From: Mycobacterium sp.
Lineage (GTDB): Bacteria; Actinomycetota; Actinomycetes; Mycobacteriales; Mycobacteriaceae
NCBI GenBank assembly: GCA_020438845.1
Contig: JAGQTV010000081.1
Span: 1-64,000 of the forward strand
DNA length: 64,000 nucleotides
Reading direction: 5' to 3'
In this document: positions 51,560-60,614 of the stretch, in pieces
How the letters are laid out: each line of letters starts with the position of its first letter
Numbering within the stretch: the first letter of the stretch is position 1
Program-made: the position numbers and the translations under genes
The notes under the pieces: generated by a model
What the model was told of the DNA's origin: nothing
The model's database searches: none
Seen by the model: the letters and a program-made list of their open reading frames with translations, nothing else

Positions 51560-52705
51560 CTAACCCCACCAGAACGCAGTAGCGATCGCAACGTACAGGG
51601 CGATGAGAACCGCCCCCTCGAACCAGTTGGACTCGCCGTCGAAAGTCACCAGTACGGCTACCAGTGCCGACATCATCATCGCGGCCAATAACAGGGGTGA
51701 GAGCACCAGATCGAACCCGGGCTGCCCCAGCAGCCCGGCTGCCAGGCAGACGATCGGGGCCACCGTCAGCGCAACCTGGATTGGTGACTGCAGAATCACC
51801 TGCACGCCATAGTCCATCTGGTTCTTGGCGGCCAACTGGATTCCGACGACGTTCTCCACCGCGTTACCGGCGATGGCGACGATCACCAGACCCGCGAACA
51901 CCTCGTTGATCCCAGCGGCGGCCATGGCAGGTTCGAGGGCGGCCACGAACCACTCTGATACGAATGCGGCCCCGATCCCGGCCAAGGCCAGCATTCCGAT
52001 CGCCATCGCCAGCGGCCACTGCCCATGCTGGGTTGCCTTGCTGGCGGCCGCCGACGATTCCGCGCTCGCGGCGATTGGAAAATGGGTATGCCCGCTACCC
52101 GCTACGACATCGGACTTGCCGCGCGCCAACGTGGCCGGCAGCGACAACGCGAACAAGGCCAGCATCACGATCGACACCACCACCGAGACAGTTCGCTCAT
52201 GGGTGGCCGCCGGGGTGTGCAACGCCGCGGTCAACGTGGGCACGGCGAGGATGAACACCGCCAGGGTCAGCATGAGGCCAAGGGTTCGCCCGTCATCGGC
52301 GACGAAACGCTGACTGCCGTGTTTGAGACCGCCCACGACGAAGGCCAAGCCCAGCACCAACAACACGTTGGCCAGGATCGAGCCGACGAGCGTGGCCTTC
52401 ACCACCCCGAAAAGCCCTGCCTTGAGGGCGAACAGGATGACGAACAGTTCGGGCAGATTTCCCAGCGCCGACTGCAGCACTCCGGTCGCGTTCGGCCCGA
52501 GTCGGTCCCCCAACGCCTCCACCGAACGGCCGACCAATGACGCCAACGTGGCCAGGGCGACCGCGGACACGACGAAGGCCAGCACGGCATTGCTGTGGGC
52601 GAAGTGCAGCACACCCGCCGCAACTGCGGCGGCCACCGTGACCACGACCATGACGCGGTCACGGTGCGACAGCAACGGCAGCGTGGCCGTTTCAGTCGTC
52701 GTCAC
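51560..52705 (-). CDS. Calcium/proton antiporter (CaCA family)
   Basis: The 381-residue membrane protein has about eleven helices and the two alpha-repeat motifs of CaCA exchangers: QSALGNLPELFVILFALKAG (residues about 85-100) and AIAGNAVENVVGIQLAAKNQ. It should expel Ca2+ in exchange for H+ at the inner membrane. A GTG at 52705 (VTTTETATLPLL) is the start; the frame is open to 52768 but would overlap the divergent LLM gene. It is followed by the HNH gene. Confidence 0.87.
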   Translation of the reverse strand: MTTTETATLPLLSHRDRVMVVVTVAAAVAAGVLHFAHSNAVLAFVVSAVALATLASLVGRSVEALGDRLGPNATGVLQSALGNLPELFVILFALKAGLFGVVKATLVGSILANVLLVLGLAFVVGGLKHGSQRFVADDGRTLGLMLTLAVFILAVPTLTAALHTPAATHERTVSVVVSIVMLALFALSLPATLARGKSDVVAGSGHTHFPIAASAESSAAASKATQHGQWPLAMAIGMLALAGIGAAFVSEWFVAALEPAMAAAGINEVFAGLVIVAIAGNAVENVVGIQLAAKNQMDYGVQVILQSPIQVALTVAPIVCLAAGLLGQPGFDLVLSPLLLAAMMMSALVAVLVTFDGESNWFEGAVLIALYVAIATAFWWG

Positions 52706-52766
52706 ACGGCGAGTCTGACAGAACCGGGCACCCCCGGGGGAGATCAACCGGGCATACAGTTGCGTC

Positions 52767-53780
52767 ATGCATGTCGATGCGATGACGATGCCGCAGCCTC
52801 TCGGTCAGATCGGCGGCCTCGCCCGCCGGGTCCAGGACGCGGGATTCTCCGGACTGCTGTTCACCGAACTGGCCCGCACCGCCTATCTCGGTGCCGCAGT
52901 GGCGTCGCAGGCAGCACCGGGCCTGGAACTGTCCACCGGTGTGGCAGTGGCGTTTCCGCGCAGCCCGTTCGTGACCGCGGCCACCGCCTGGGAACTTCAG
53001 GAGGCCAGCGGAGGACGATTCCGCCTCGGCCTGGGCACCCAGGTCCGCACCCACGTCGTCCGGCGGTACGGTGTGCCCTTCGAGCGCCCCGGGCCGCGTC
53101 TTCGGGACTACGTGCTGGCTGTGAAGGCCTGTTTCTCGGCGTTCCGGACCGGCAGTCTCGATCACCACGGCGAGTTCTACGACCTGGACTTCATCACCCC
53201 GCAGTGGAACGCCGGCCCGATCGCCGCCCCGGATCCCAAGGTCGACATCGCCGCGGTCAACCCGTGGATGCTGCGGATGGCGGGCGAGGTGGCCGACGGG
53301 GTGCACATCCATCCGATCGGCGAACCCGGCTATCTGCGCCGTCACGTTCTGCCCGGCATCGCCGCCGGCGCCGCGAAGGTGGGACGCTCACCCGACGACG
53401 TCGCCGTGATCGTCCCGGCCCTGACGATCGTCGGCGACAGCGAGGAAGAGCGCGCCGCCGAACGGGAATTCGTCCGTGCCAGCATGAGCTTCTACGGGAG
53501 CACCCCGAATTACGCCTTCATCTGGGACGAGGCCGGGTTCGAGGGGACGACTGCGCGGATCCGGGAGAAGCAGAAGGCCGGCGACTTCGCCGGCATGGCA
53601 GCACAGATCACCGATGAGCACATCGCGGCGTTCGCCACCGAGTCGAGTTGGGACGGTCTGGCCGACGCGTTGAAGGAGAAATACCACGGCTTAGCCAGCC
53701 GTATCGTGCTGTACAACGCTCTCAACGATCCGCAACGGGTGGAGCGATATGGGGAGGTCGCCCGCCGCCTGCGGTGTTAG
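52767..53780 (+). CDS. LLM-class F420-dependent oxidoreductase
   Basis: The 337-residue protein is a bacterial luciferase-like TIM barrel: GLLFTELARTAYLGAAVA, ELSTGVAVAFPRSPFVTA, GGRFRLGLGTQVRTHVVRRYG, DGVHIHPIGEPGYLRRHVLP. In mycobacteria this pattern means coenzyme F420 rather than FMN. The substrate is unknown. Start ATG 52767. The PTS genes follow after 9 bases, so it may be in their operon. Confidence 0.87.
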   Translation: MHVDAMTMPQPLGQIGGLARRVQDAGFSGLLFTELARTAYLGAAVASQAAPGLELSTGVAVAFPRSPFVTAATAWELQEASGGRFRLGLGTQVRTHVVRRYGVPFERPGPRLRDYVLAVKACFSAFRTGSLDHHGEFYDLDFITPQWNAGPIAAPDPKVDIAAVNPWMLRMAGEVADGVHIHPIGEPGYLRRHVLPGIAAGAAKVGRSPDDVAVIVPALTIVGDSEEERAAEREFVRASMSFYGSTPNYAFIWDEAGFEGTTARIREKQKAGDFAGMAAQITDEHIAAFATESSWDGLADALKEKYHGLASRIVLYNALNDPQRVERYGEVARRLRC

Positions 53781-53789
53781 TGTCCGGCT

Positions 53790-54569
53790 ATGTCTGGTCT
53801 GGCTGGGCTTCTGAGCGAGGACTGCGTGGCACTCGACGTCGCCGCGGCGACGTGGGAAGAGTCCGTGCTGGCCGCTGGCGCGCTCCTGGAACGGGCGGGG
53901 ATCGCCGGCCCGGCCTACACCGGATCGATGATCGACAATGTCGAGACCAACGGCCCGTACATCGTGGTGGCACCGGGGTTCGCGTTCGCCCACGCCCGCC
54001 CGTCGGCCGCCGTACACCGAACCGGGATGTCGTGGGTGCGCCTGGCGACACCGGTTGCGTTCGGCCACAAGACCAATGACCCGGTGAACCTCGTGGTGGC
54101 CCTGGCCGCTGCCGACGACGGGGCGCACGCCAAGGCGATGGCCGAACTCGCCAAGGTCATCGGCAATGCCGGAAAACGTGCCGCACTCGACGCCGCCGCC
54201 ACCCCCGCCCAGGTGCTCTCGATCCTCGGCGTGGAGACTTCGTCCACACCCAAGGCAGCGGATTCTCGGAACCCCGTCAAAACGACCAACCTGATCCTCA
54301 CTGTGTGCGGAAATGGTTTGGGCACAAGCCTTTTCCTGAAGAACACGCTGGAACAGGTGCTAGGCGCCTGGGGTTGGGCACCCTTCATCACCGTCGAGGC
54401 CACCGACACCATCTCGGCCAAGGGCCGCGCCAAGGAGGCCGATCTGATCATGACCTCCGGTGAGATCGCCAAGACCCTGGGCGACGTCGGCGTGCCGGTG
54501 AAGGTCATCGAGAATTTCACCTCCACCCGCGAGATCGATGCCGCCCTGCGCGACTCCTACGACGTCTAG
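53790..54569 (+). CDS. PTS ascorbate-type IIA-IIB fusion
   Basis: The 259-residue protein has an EIIA domain of the ascorbate/mannitol type (residues 1-150), with phospho-His in GFAFAHARPSAAV (H68), and an EIIB domain with phospho-Cys in LILTVCGNGLGTSLFLKN (C173) near residue 170. The fusion feeds phosphate from HPr to the IIC partner that starts 10 bases downstream. No EI or HPr gene is in the window. Confidence 0.88.
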   Translation: MSGLAGLLSEDCVALDVAAATWEESVLAAGALLERAGIAGPAYTGSMIDNVETNGPYIVVAPGFAFAHARPSAAVHRTGMSWVRLATPVAFGHKTNDPVNLVVALAAADDGAHAKAMAELAKVIGNAGKRAALDAAATPAQVLSILGVETSSTPKAADSRNPVKTTNLILTVCGNGLGTSLFLKNTLEQVLGAWGWAPFITVEATDTISAKGRAKEADLIMTSGEIAKTLGDVGVPVKVIENFTSTREIDAALRDSYDV

Positions 54570-54578
54570 GGATTCCTG

Positions 54579-56132
54579 ATGAATGTGCTTGTCGGCATCG
54601 CTCAATTCGTTGTCAACGAAATCCTCGCCGTCCCGGCCTACCTCATCGGGATCATCACCGCCGTCGGCCTGATCGCGCTGCGCAAGAGCATGGGGCAGGT
54701 CATCGGCGGCGCGCTGAAGGCCACCCTCGGCTTCCTGCTGATCGGTGCGGGCGCCACGCTGGTCGTCGCCTCACTGAAGCCGCTTGGGGTGATGATCCAG
54801 GGCGCGGCGGGCACCAAGGGCGTGGTGCCCACCAACGAAGCCATCGTCGGCATCGCGCAGAACAGATTCGGCGCACAGGTGGCCTGGCTGATGATCCTGG
54901 GCTTCGCGATCAGCCTGCTGCTCGCACGGTTCACGCCGTTGCACTACGTGTTCCTGACCGGGCATCACACCCTGTTCATGGCCACCCTGCTGACCATCGT
55001 GCTGGCCAGCGCCGGGCTGCCGTCGGCGACCGTGGTCATCCTCGGCGGGTTCCTGCTCGGGGTGGTCATGGTCTCGTTGCCGGCCATCTCACAGCCGTGG
55101 ACCAAACGAATCACCGGTGACGACAGCATCGCCATCGGCCATTTCGGGACGCTGGGCTATATCGCCGCCGGGGTCGCCGGCCGTGCCGCCGGAGGTGCCA
55201 GGAGTCGGTCGACCGAAGACCTGAAACTTCCTGAATCGCTTCGGTTCCTGCGCGACTCGATGGTGGCCACCGCCCTGTCGATGGTGCTGATGTACCTGGC
55301 GGTATCGCTGATCTATCTGGCCAAGGCCGGCAGCGGCACGGCCTTCGCCGCCTACGCCGACGACACCGGTGCCGGCGCGGCAACCAGCGTGGGTAACTTC
55401 CTGATGAGGGGGGTCACCGAGGGTCTGAGCTTCGGGGTTGCCGTCGCGGTGATCCTGTTCGGGGTGCGCACCATCCTCGGTGAACTGGTTCCGGCCTTCC
55501 AGGGCATCGCCGAGCGGATGGTGCCCGGGGCGGTACCCGCCCTGGACGCGCCGATCGTCTTCCCCTACGCCCAGAACGCGGTGCTGATCGGGTTCGTTTC
55601 CAGTTTCACCGGCGGTCTGGCTGGGCTGGCCGTGCTGTCGCTGTGGCTCGGGCCGGCGTTCGGCTGGGTCTTGGTACTGCCCGGCCTGGTGCCGCACTTC
55701 TTCACCGGCGGCGCGGCGGGGGTGTACGGCAACGCCACCGGTGGCAGGCGCGGCGCGGTAGCCGGAGGATTCGTCAACGGCCTGATCATCACCTTCCTGC
55801 CCGCCCTTCTCGTGCGGGTGCTGGGCTCCTTCGGCGAGGAGAACACCACCTTCGGCGATGCCGACTTCGGTTGGTACGGAATTCTCCTCGGGAACGCCGC
55901 AAAGCTGGGCTCACTGTGGGGCGTGATCGCCATGCTGACCATCGGTGCCGGGCTGCTGGCGCTGGCTGTAGGGATACAGCGCAAACTCGTTGAGACCGAT
56001 TGGGATCCGGCCCCGGGCCGTGCGTGGCCCACCGCAGGCGAGACGGCCGGACCCACTGTTACTACCGGTCGCAGCTATCCCAAGATCCCGGCCCCGGCTG
56101 GGGCGCCGACACCTCCCCCGCCGCCGACTTGA
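54579..56132 (+). CDS. ulaA: PTS ascorbate-type IIC permease (UlaA family)
   Basis: The 517-residue membrane protein has the UlaA/SgaT layout: FVVNEILAVPAYLIGIITAV at the N-terminus, RFTPLHYVFLTGHHTLFMA, YAQNAVLIGFVSSFTGG and LPGLVPHFFTGGAAGVYGN. These permeases take up ascorbate or similar acids and pass phosphate from IIB. The C-terminus adds a 70-residue hydrophilic tail ending in TPPPPPT, not seen in E. coli UlaA. Lactonase and decarboxylase genes for ascorbate breakdown are absent here, so the true sugar is open. Confidence 0.9.
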   Translation: MNVLVGIAQFVVNEILAVPAYLIGIITAVGLIALRKSMGQVIGGALKATLGFLLIGAGATLVVASLKPLGVMIQGAAGTKGVVPTNEAIVGIAQNRFGAQVAWLMILGFAISLLLARFTPLHYVFLTGHHTLFMATLLTIVLASAGLPSATVVILGGFLLGVVMVSLPAISQPWTKRITGDDSIAIGHFGTLGYIAAGVAGRAAGGARSRSTEDLKLPESLRFLRDSMVATALSMVLMYLAVSLIYLAKAGSGTAFAAYADDTGAGAATSVGNFLMRGVTEGLSFGVAVAVILFGVRTILGELVPAFQGIAERMVPGAVPALDAPIVFPYAQNAVLIGFVSSFTGGLAGLAVLSLWLGPAFGWVLVLPGLVPHFFTGGAAGVYGNATGGRRGAVAGGFVNGLIITFLPALLVRVLGSFGEENTTFGDADFGWYGILLGNAAKLGSLWGVIAMLTIGAGLLALAVGIQRKLVETDWDPAPGRAWPTAGETAGPTVTTGRSYPKIPAPAGAPTPPPPPT

Positions 56133-56141
56133 TCCGTATGC

Positions 56142-56861
56142 CTAGTCAGCAGCGGCCGGTGGGAAATGGATGACTTCGCCGCGGTTGATCGAAACCCAGT
56201 CGCGGGCCTCCAGATAGGGCCGAAAGGTTTCGGTGATCGCAGCGGCGTCGGCGGCGGTTTTCGGCCGTTGCAATTCGTAGAGATGGGGAAACTCCGTCCA
56301 TGCCACCACGGCGTCCCACAGACGCACGGCCGCTTCGCCTGCGGGCGGGTCGATGAGCACTGGCCCGAACAGACATTGCCCGTCGGGAAAGAACAGCGTC
56401 GGCACACCGTAGCCGGCGGCATCCACGACCCGCCGGTGGTCGGCCAGAACCTCGTCGCCAGTGGTTGGGTCGGCGATCGCTTCATCGACCAAACCGGGGT
56501 CAAAACCGAGCTCTCCCAACAGGTGCCGGGCCACGGCCTTCTCGTGCGGCTTGTGGCCCTCCTCGTGCAGGGCCCGCCCGGCCCGCTCGTACCAGGCTCC
56601 GACGTCGTCCATCGACCGTCGGCGCAGCAGAGCTCCGATGCGCATCATCGACCACCCGTATGACCACTCGCGCTCCCACGGGTGCTTCTTGCCATCGACG
56701 CGGTTGATTTCCTCGAGACTGAAAAAACGCCAGTTCACTTGGAGGCCGGTCATCTTGCTGACTTCTCGTATCCAGCGCGAAGTCTGATAGGCGTAGGGGC
56801 ACATGACGTCGAAATGGAAGTCGACGAAGGATGGGGACGACACCCCAGTCACCCTATCCAC
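56142..56861 (-). CDS. DsbA-family thioredoxin-fold protein (mycothiol-nitroreductase-like)
   Basis: The 239-residue protein has a DsbA/2-hydroxychromene isomerase fold: [19 protein letters not shown] with a single-cysteine CPYA in place of CxxC, and the cis-Pro [17 protein letters not shown]. It resembles mycobacterial Rv2466c-like mycothiol-dependent oxidoreductases, but lacks the second active-site Cys, so it would act by a monothiol route. No signal peptide; cytoplasmic. Its first codons overlap the stop of the SBP gene by 13 bases. Confidence 0.8.
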   Translation of the reverse strand: MDRVTGVSSPSFVDFHFDVMCPYAYQTSRWIREVSKMTGLQVNWRFFSLEEINRVDGKKHPWEREWSYGWSMMRIGALLRRRSMDDVGAWYERAGRALHEEGHKPHEKAVARHLLGELGFDPGLVDEAIADPTTGDEVLADHRRVVDAAGYGVPTLFFPDGQCLFGPVLIDPPAGEAAVRLWDAVVAWTEFPHLYELQRPKTAADAAAITETFRPYLEARDWVSINRGEVIHFPPAAAD

Positions 56862-57634
56862 TGGTGCAGGATCTGATCGAAGGTGCCATCCGCCAAGGCT
56901 GATTGCAGCCAGGCGTTCACTTCGCCGGACAACCCGCTGCCCCGGGGCAACAGGTACGCCTTCTGGTCGATGGTGAAAGGCCGATCAGGGTTGACGGCCA
57001 CCAGATCAGGATTCAACTCGGCCTGGTAACGGGCTTCGATATTGTCGGTGATCATCACGTCGGCCTCCCCTGCCGCCAAACGGGCGAAGATGGTGGCGTT
57101 GTCCGGCCAGATGATGATGTCCGCGTTGGGGAAATGCTGGCGAGCGAATTGCTCGTTCGTTCCCCCCGGGTTCTCGATGACCCGGACCCCTCGTTGGTTG
57201 ATCTGGTCGATGGACTCCAGTTGTGTTGCGAGTTCACGCCGCGCGAGAGGTATTTTCCCGGTGTCCAGGTACGGGATGGTGAATTCGCCGACCTGCTGGC
57301 GGGCCGGAGTGATCGAGATGCCACCCATGGCGATGTCGCAGTTATCCAGATCGCGGGTCAACGTGGGCCAGGTAGTAGCCACATAGACCGGAGTTCGCCC
57401 GAGGTAAGTGGCGAGGTTGCGGGCCATCTCGATGTCTATCCCGGTGTACACGCCCGTCACTGGGTCACGGTAGGTCAGCGGCGGGTAGTCACCGGTGCTG
57501 CAGACCCGCAGGTCTGGCTCCGCTGCGGCCGGCGCCGGGCCGGCAAGGACGGAAAACAGGACTACGACACCCCAGCACCGCACGGCCCACCCCCGTGAAG
57601 ACCTGCCCCGTAAAAACCAGCACCGGAACACCAT
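56849..57634 (-). CDS. Periplasmic substrate-binding protein, PheC-like
   Basis: The protein (about 261 residues) has a signal sequence ([20 protein letters not shown]) and a bacterial solute-binding family 3 domain: [57 protein letters not shown]. The DYPPLTYR and GGISIT pattern is that of cyclohexadienyl (arogenate) dehydratase-type proteins, which share this fold, so an enzymatic role is possible. No permease gene is nearby. ATG 57634 is assumed; ATG 57652 would overlap the VanY gene. Confidence 0.8.
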   Translation of the reverse strand: MVFRCWFLRGRSSRGWAVRCWGVVVLFSVLAGPAPAAAEPDLRVCSTGDYPPLTYRDPVTGVYTGIDIEMARNLATYLGRTPVYVATTWPTLTRDLDNCDIAMGGISITPARQQVGEFTIPYLDTGKIPLARRELATQLESIDQINQRGVRVIENPGGTNEQFARQHFPNADIIIWPDNATIFARLAAGEADVMITDNIEARYQAELNPDLVAVNPDRPFTIDQKAYLLPRGSGLSGEVNAWLQSALADGTFDQILHQWIG

Positions 57635-57638
57635 CGAC

Positions 57639-58127
57639 TCAGCCGCTCGCATCCGGCAGCAGCGGTGGGCAGTTCCCAGCGGCGTCAGCGGTCAATTCGA
57701 AATGCCACAGTTCGTTGGCGTAGGTCCGACACAGTCCAAAGCGCGAGCCGTTGGCCACCAGCCAGTGATCGGCGGCGACACCGCCGATATCCACGGCCAA
57801 GCCTTGAACGTGGTGGGATCGCTGCGGTGTCTGGACGAACTGCCGGGCGGCCGCGACGCTGCCGTAGGTGGCCACCGCGTCATCAAGCAGTTGCTGCTGA
57901 AACTCCGGCGAGCGCCATCCGGAGGTGATAGTCATGACCACCCCATCTGCCGCCGCTGCGGTAGACGCCTGCTGGACGGCGGCGAGCAGCGCTGGATTGA
58001 GATATCCGACCGCCGGATTCTGCACGTCGTAGGGGCTGAGTGCCTGGACATCGGCCCGCGCGACCGCAGCACCCGCGCCGGACAACGCGAGTGTCAACCC
58101 GATCATCAGTGTGGAGACCGTTCGCAT
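57639..58127 (-). CDS. Secreted D-Ala-D-Ala carboxypeptidase VanY family protein
   Basis: The 162-residue protein has a signal peptide (LMIGLTLALSGAGAAVARA) and a VanY peptidase domain: SGWRSPEFQQQLLDDAV, the zinc motif SHHVQGLAVDIG (S-x-H-x6-D) and YANELWHFEL (catalytic E-x-x-H). It would trim peptidoglycan stem peptides. It lies 4 bases before the SBP gene and forms a minus-strand run with the DsbA-like gene. Confidence 0.88.
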   Translation of the reverse strand: MRTVSTLMIGLTLALSGAGAAVARADVQALSPYDVQNPAVGYLNPALLAAVQQASTAAAADGVVMTITSGWRSPEFQQQLLDDAVATYGSVAAARQFVQTPQRSHHVQGLAVDIGGVAADHWLVANGSRFGLCRTYANELWHFELTADAAGNCPPLLPDASG

Positions 58128-58204
58128 GATGTAGACATCATCGCAGGGCCTGAGCCCTGTGGTTGTAATCAGGAGTCGAGTCTAGAGAGATCGGGAGGCC
58201 GCCC

Positions 58205-59437
58205 GTGGCACTTGTCCTGGCATACGGCGTGGTGCTGCTGATCAGCGTTTCGCTGTCCGGGGTGGCGGCGCGGACCGTCTTGTCCACCGCCCTGTTGTTC
58301 CTGTTAGCAGGAGCGTTGCTCGGCCCAGGTGGGTTAGGTGTCGTCAACCAAAGCGCCGAAGACGAAATCGTTGCCGTGCTGGCCGACGTCGCGCTGTTCA
58401 CGGTGTTGTTCACCGATGGCCAACGCGCCAGCGTGCCGGCGTTGAGAGAGGGCTGGCGGCTGTCCGGCCGGGCCCTGGGACTGGGCATGCCGCTCGCGAT
58501 GATCGGGATCGCCATTCCCGCGCACTTCCTGGTGGGCCTGGACTGGGCGGCGGCCTTGCTGCTCGGCGCCATCCTCTCCCCCACCGACCCGGTATTCGCC
58601 TCGGCGCTGGTGGGTCGCAGCGACATACCGTTGCGGTTACGTCGACTGCTCAATGTGGAGTCCGGACTCAATGACGGACTGGCGTTGCCGTTCGTCCTGA
58701 TCTTTCTGGCCACAGCCAAGCACGAAGACTCGCATCTGAGCACCGTGCTGCTGGAACTGGTCCTCGGCCTGGTCATCGGCATCGGAGTGGCGGCCCTCGT
58801 CGCCCTGGCCTGGCGCAGCCGCATCCTGACCGCCGAACCGCGACTTCAGCCGCTGGGCCCGGTCGCCATCGCGATCGTGGTGTACGCGATCTGCCACATG
58901 ACCCACGCCAATCCGTATCTGGCGGCGTTCGCGGCGGGATCGGCGCTGGCGACCCTGGACCATGTCGCCGCCGAACATTTCGAACCCTTCGGCGACCTGC
59001 TCTCAGAACTCACCAAATTCGCCGCCTTACTGCTATTCGGCGCGCTGATCACCCCGGAGCGGCTATCCCATCTGGGGTGGCAGGGCTGGCTGCTCGCTAT
59101 CCTGGCAATCGTCGTGGTGCGGCCGGTTTCCATGCTGCTGTCCCTGATCCGCACACCCATGCCGCGCTCCGAGAGACTCACCGCAGCATGGTTCGGCCCC
59201 AAGGGCTTTGCCTCGGTGGTCTACGGCCTGCTGGTCCTGCAGGCTGGAATCCCTGAGGGAGAGAAGCTCTTCGACCTGATCGCCGTGACGATCGCGCTGT
59301 CGATCATCCTGCACTCCTCCACCGACGTACCGGTGGCCCGCATACTGAGCATCGAACCGCCGGACAACCTGCCGGCCGGCCAGCACGATCCCAGCTTCGA
59401 TAGGCAGGAATCCGAGAGTCCCTCAAACAAGCCTTAG
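58205..59437 (+). CDS. Cation/proton antiporter (CPA1/NhaP type)
   Basis: The 410-residue membrane protein has about 12 helices with the ion-binding motif LLLGAILSPTDPVFASALV (residues near 122-140) and LNVESGLNDGLALPFV. It should exchange Na+ or K+ for H+. Start GTG 58205 (VALVLAYGVVLLIS). The C-terminal tail is short and hydrophilic. It is divergent from vanY and followed by a hairpin. Confidence 0.88.
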   Translation: MALVLAYGVVLLISVSLSGVAARTVLSTALLFLLAGALLGPGGLGVVNQSAEDEIVAVLADVALFTVLFTDGQRASVPALREGWRLSGRALGLGMPLAMIGIAIPAHFLVGLDWAAALLLGAILSPTDPVFASALVGRSDIPLRLRRLLNVESGLNDGLALPFVLIFLATAKHEDSHLSTVLLELVLGLVIGIGVAALVALAWRSRILTAEPRLQPLGPVAIAIVVYAICHMTHANPYLAAFAAGSALATLDHVAAEHFEPFGDLLSELTKFAALLLFGALITPERLSHLGWQGWLLAILAIVVVRPVSMLLSLIRTPMPRSERLTAAWFGPKGFASVVYGLLVLQAGIPEGEKLFDLIAVTIALSIILHSSTDVPVARILSIEPPDNLPAGQHDPSFDRQESESPSNKP

Positions 59438-59444
59438 CCCGGCC

Positions 59445-59463
59445 CGGGCCTGGAGCCCGTTTT
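59445..59463 (+). terminator. Small hairpin with T-tail after the antiporter gene
   Basis: The arms cgggc and gcccg (59445-59459) with loop ctgga are followed by tttt (59460-59463). It lies between the stops of the convergent antiporter and ornithine cyclodeaminase-like genes. The stem is short, so the call is tentative. Confidence 0.4.
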
Positions 59464-60419
59464 CAGGGGAATTCGATATAGCGGCCGGCCCCGCTGGCCG
59501 CAGCCCGCTCAAGCACGAGCGAACTCAGGGCCACGTCATCCATCGCGATACCCATGTTGAGGAACATCCGCCGACCCGTGGTGGGCACATCCACTTCGGA
59601 CGCCACGACGGCGGCCAGGTGCGTATTCGGCTTCGGCAGACCGAAGAAGTACAGCTCGTCGGCGACTGAGTTGTACTGGCCGAGGTCGTCCACACAATAG
59701 ATGCTGGCGTCATGAAAAGCCTTGGGCGCCATGGCGTCGTCGTAGTCCACCGGGAGCAGAAGCGCATTGGGGTCGGTATTGGCGCAGTCCAGCTTCGGAT
59801 CGAGCGGAACGGTGATGGTGGTGATCACCAGGTCGGCGCCGGTCACCGCGTCGGTTGGCGATTCAGCCACTCGAGTCACCCGGTCGCCGGCCTTGTCGAG
59901 GAGGTCCCGGGCCCGGCCTGCATTGCGGTCGTAGGCCGTCACATGGGTCAGCCCGGGTTTCTCGGTCAAGGCGACCTCGAGGTGGCGACTGCCCTGCAAT
60001 CCGCAGCCGACGATGGCCAGGTGCTTGAGATCGCCCGGCACATGGCGCATGGTCACTCCAGACACACCCGGGGTCCGCATCTCGGTGATCCAGCCGCCGT
60101 CGAGCAGCGCGATGGGCCGGCCCGTCTCGGCATCGTTCATGATCATGACGCCGTAGATATAGGGCAGTCCTTTCGCATTGTTTTGCTCGTAGCCGGCCAC
60201 CCACTTCAAGCCGATCTGGTCCGAGCCGCCGAGATAGGCCGGCATCGCGTGGATGAATGCGTCCTCGCGAGACGTCACTTTCGGTTTGGGTGGGTTTTGC
60301 ACCAGTCCCCGCGCCTTCTGCTTGAAGGCGTCCTCGAGGACGTCGACGATCTCGGTCCAGGTCAGGCCCAGGCCCTCAAGGTCGGCCCGGTTCAACACCA
60401 GCATCTGGTTATCGCTCAT
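59463..60419 (-). CDS. Ornithine cyclodeaminase/mu-crystallin family protein
   Basis: The 318-residue protein has the family's pattern: IGLKWVAGYEQNNAKGLPYI (ligand-binding), LLDGGWITEMRTPGVSGVTM, the NAD site HLAIVGCGLQGSRHLEVAL and ADLVITTITVPLDPKLDC. Members include ornithine cyclodeaminase, alanine dehydrogenase and ketimine reductase, so the substrate is open. Start ATG 60419; read alone. Confidence 0.88.
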   Translation of the reverse strand: MSDNQMLVLNRADLEGLGLTWTEIVDVLEDAFKQKARGLVQNPPKPKVTSREDAFIHAMPAYLGGSDQIGLKWVAGYEQNNAKGLPYIYGVMIMNDAETGRPIALLDGGWITEMRTPGVSGVTMRHVPGDLKHLAIVGCGLQGSRHLEVALTEKPGLTHVTAYDRNAGRARDLLDKAGDRVTRVAESPTDAVTGADLVITTITVPLDPKLDCANTDPNALLLPVDYDDAMAPKAFHDASIYCVDDLGQYNSVADELYFFGLPKPNTHLAAVVASEVDVPTTGRRMFLNMGIAMDDVALSSLVLERAAASGAGRYIEFP

Positions 60420-60614
60420 GACAGCACCGTAGCGTCGACGAGTCCGGCACGCTGCCGTTGCCGGATATGACGACGTCGACCGGGCCCAGCACCAGTGGAC
60501 CCAGCGCGGGGACAGGCCTGACCGAGAAGCGTTGACATGTGACCACGACCACAGTTACGTTCCGTTCCCTCAGGTTTCTTTCAGGCCCAGGGTTCTTCCC
60601 GATAAGGAGACGTT

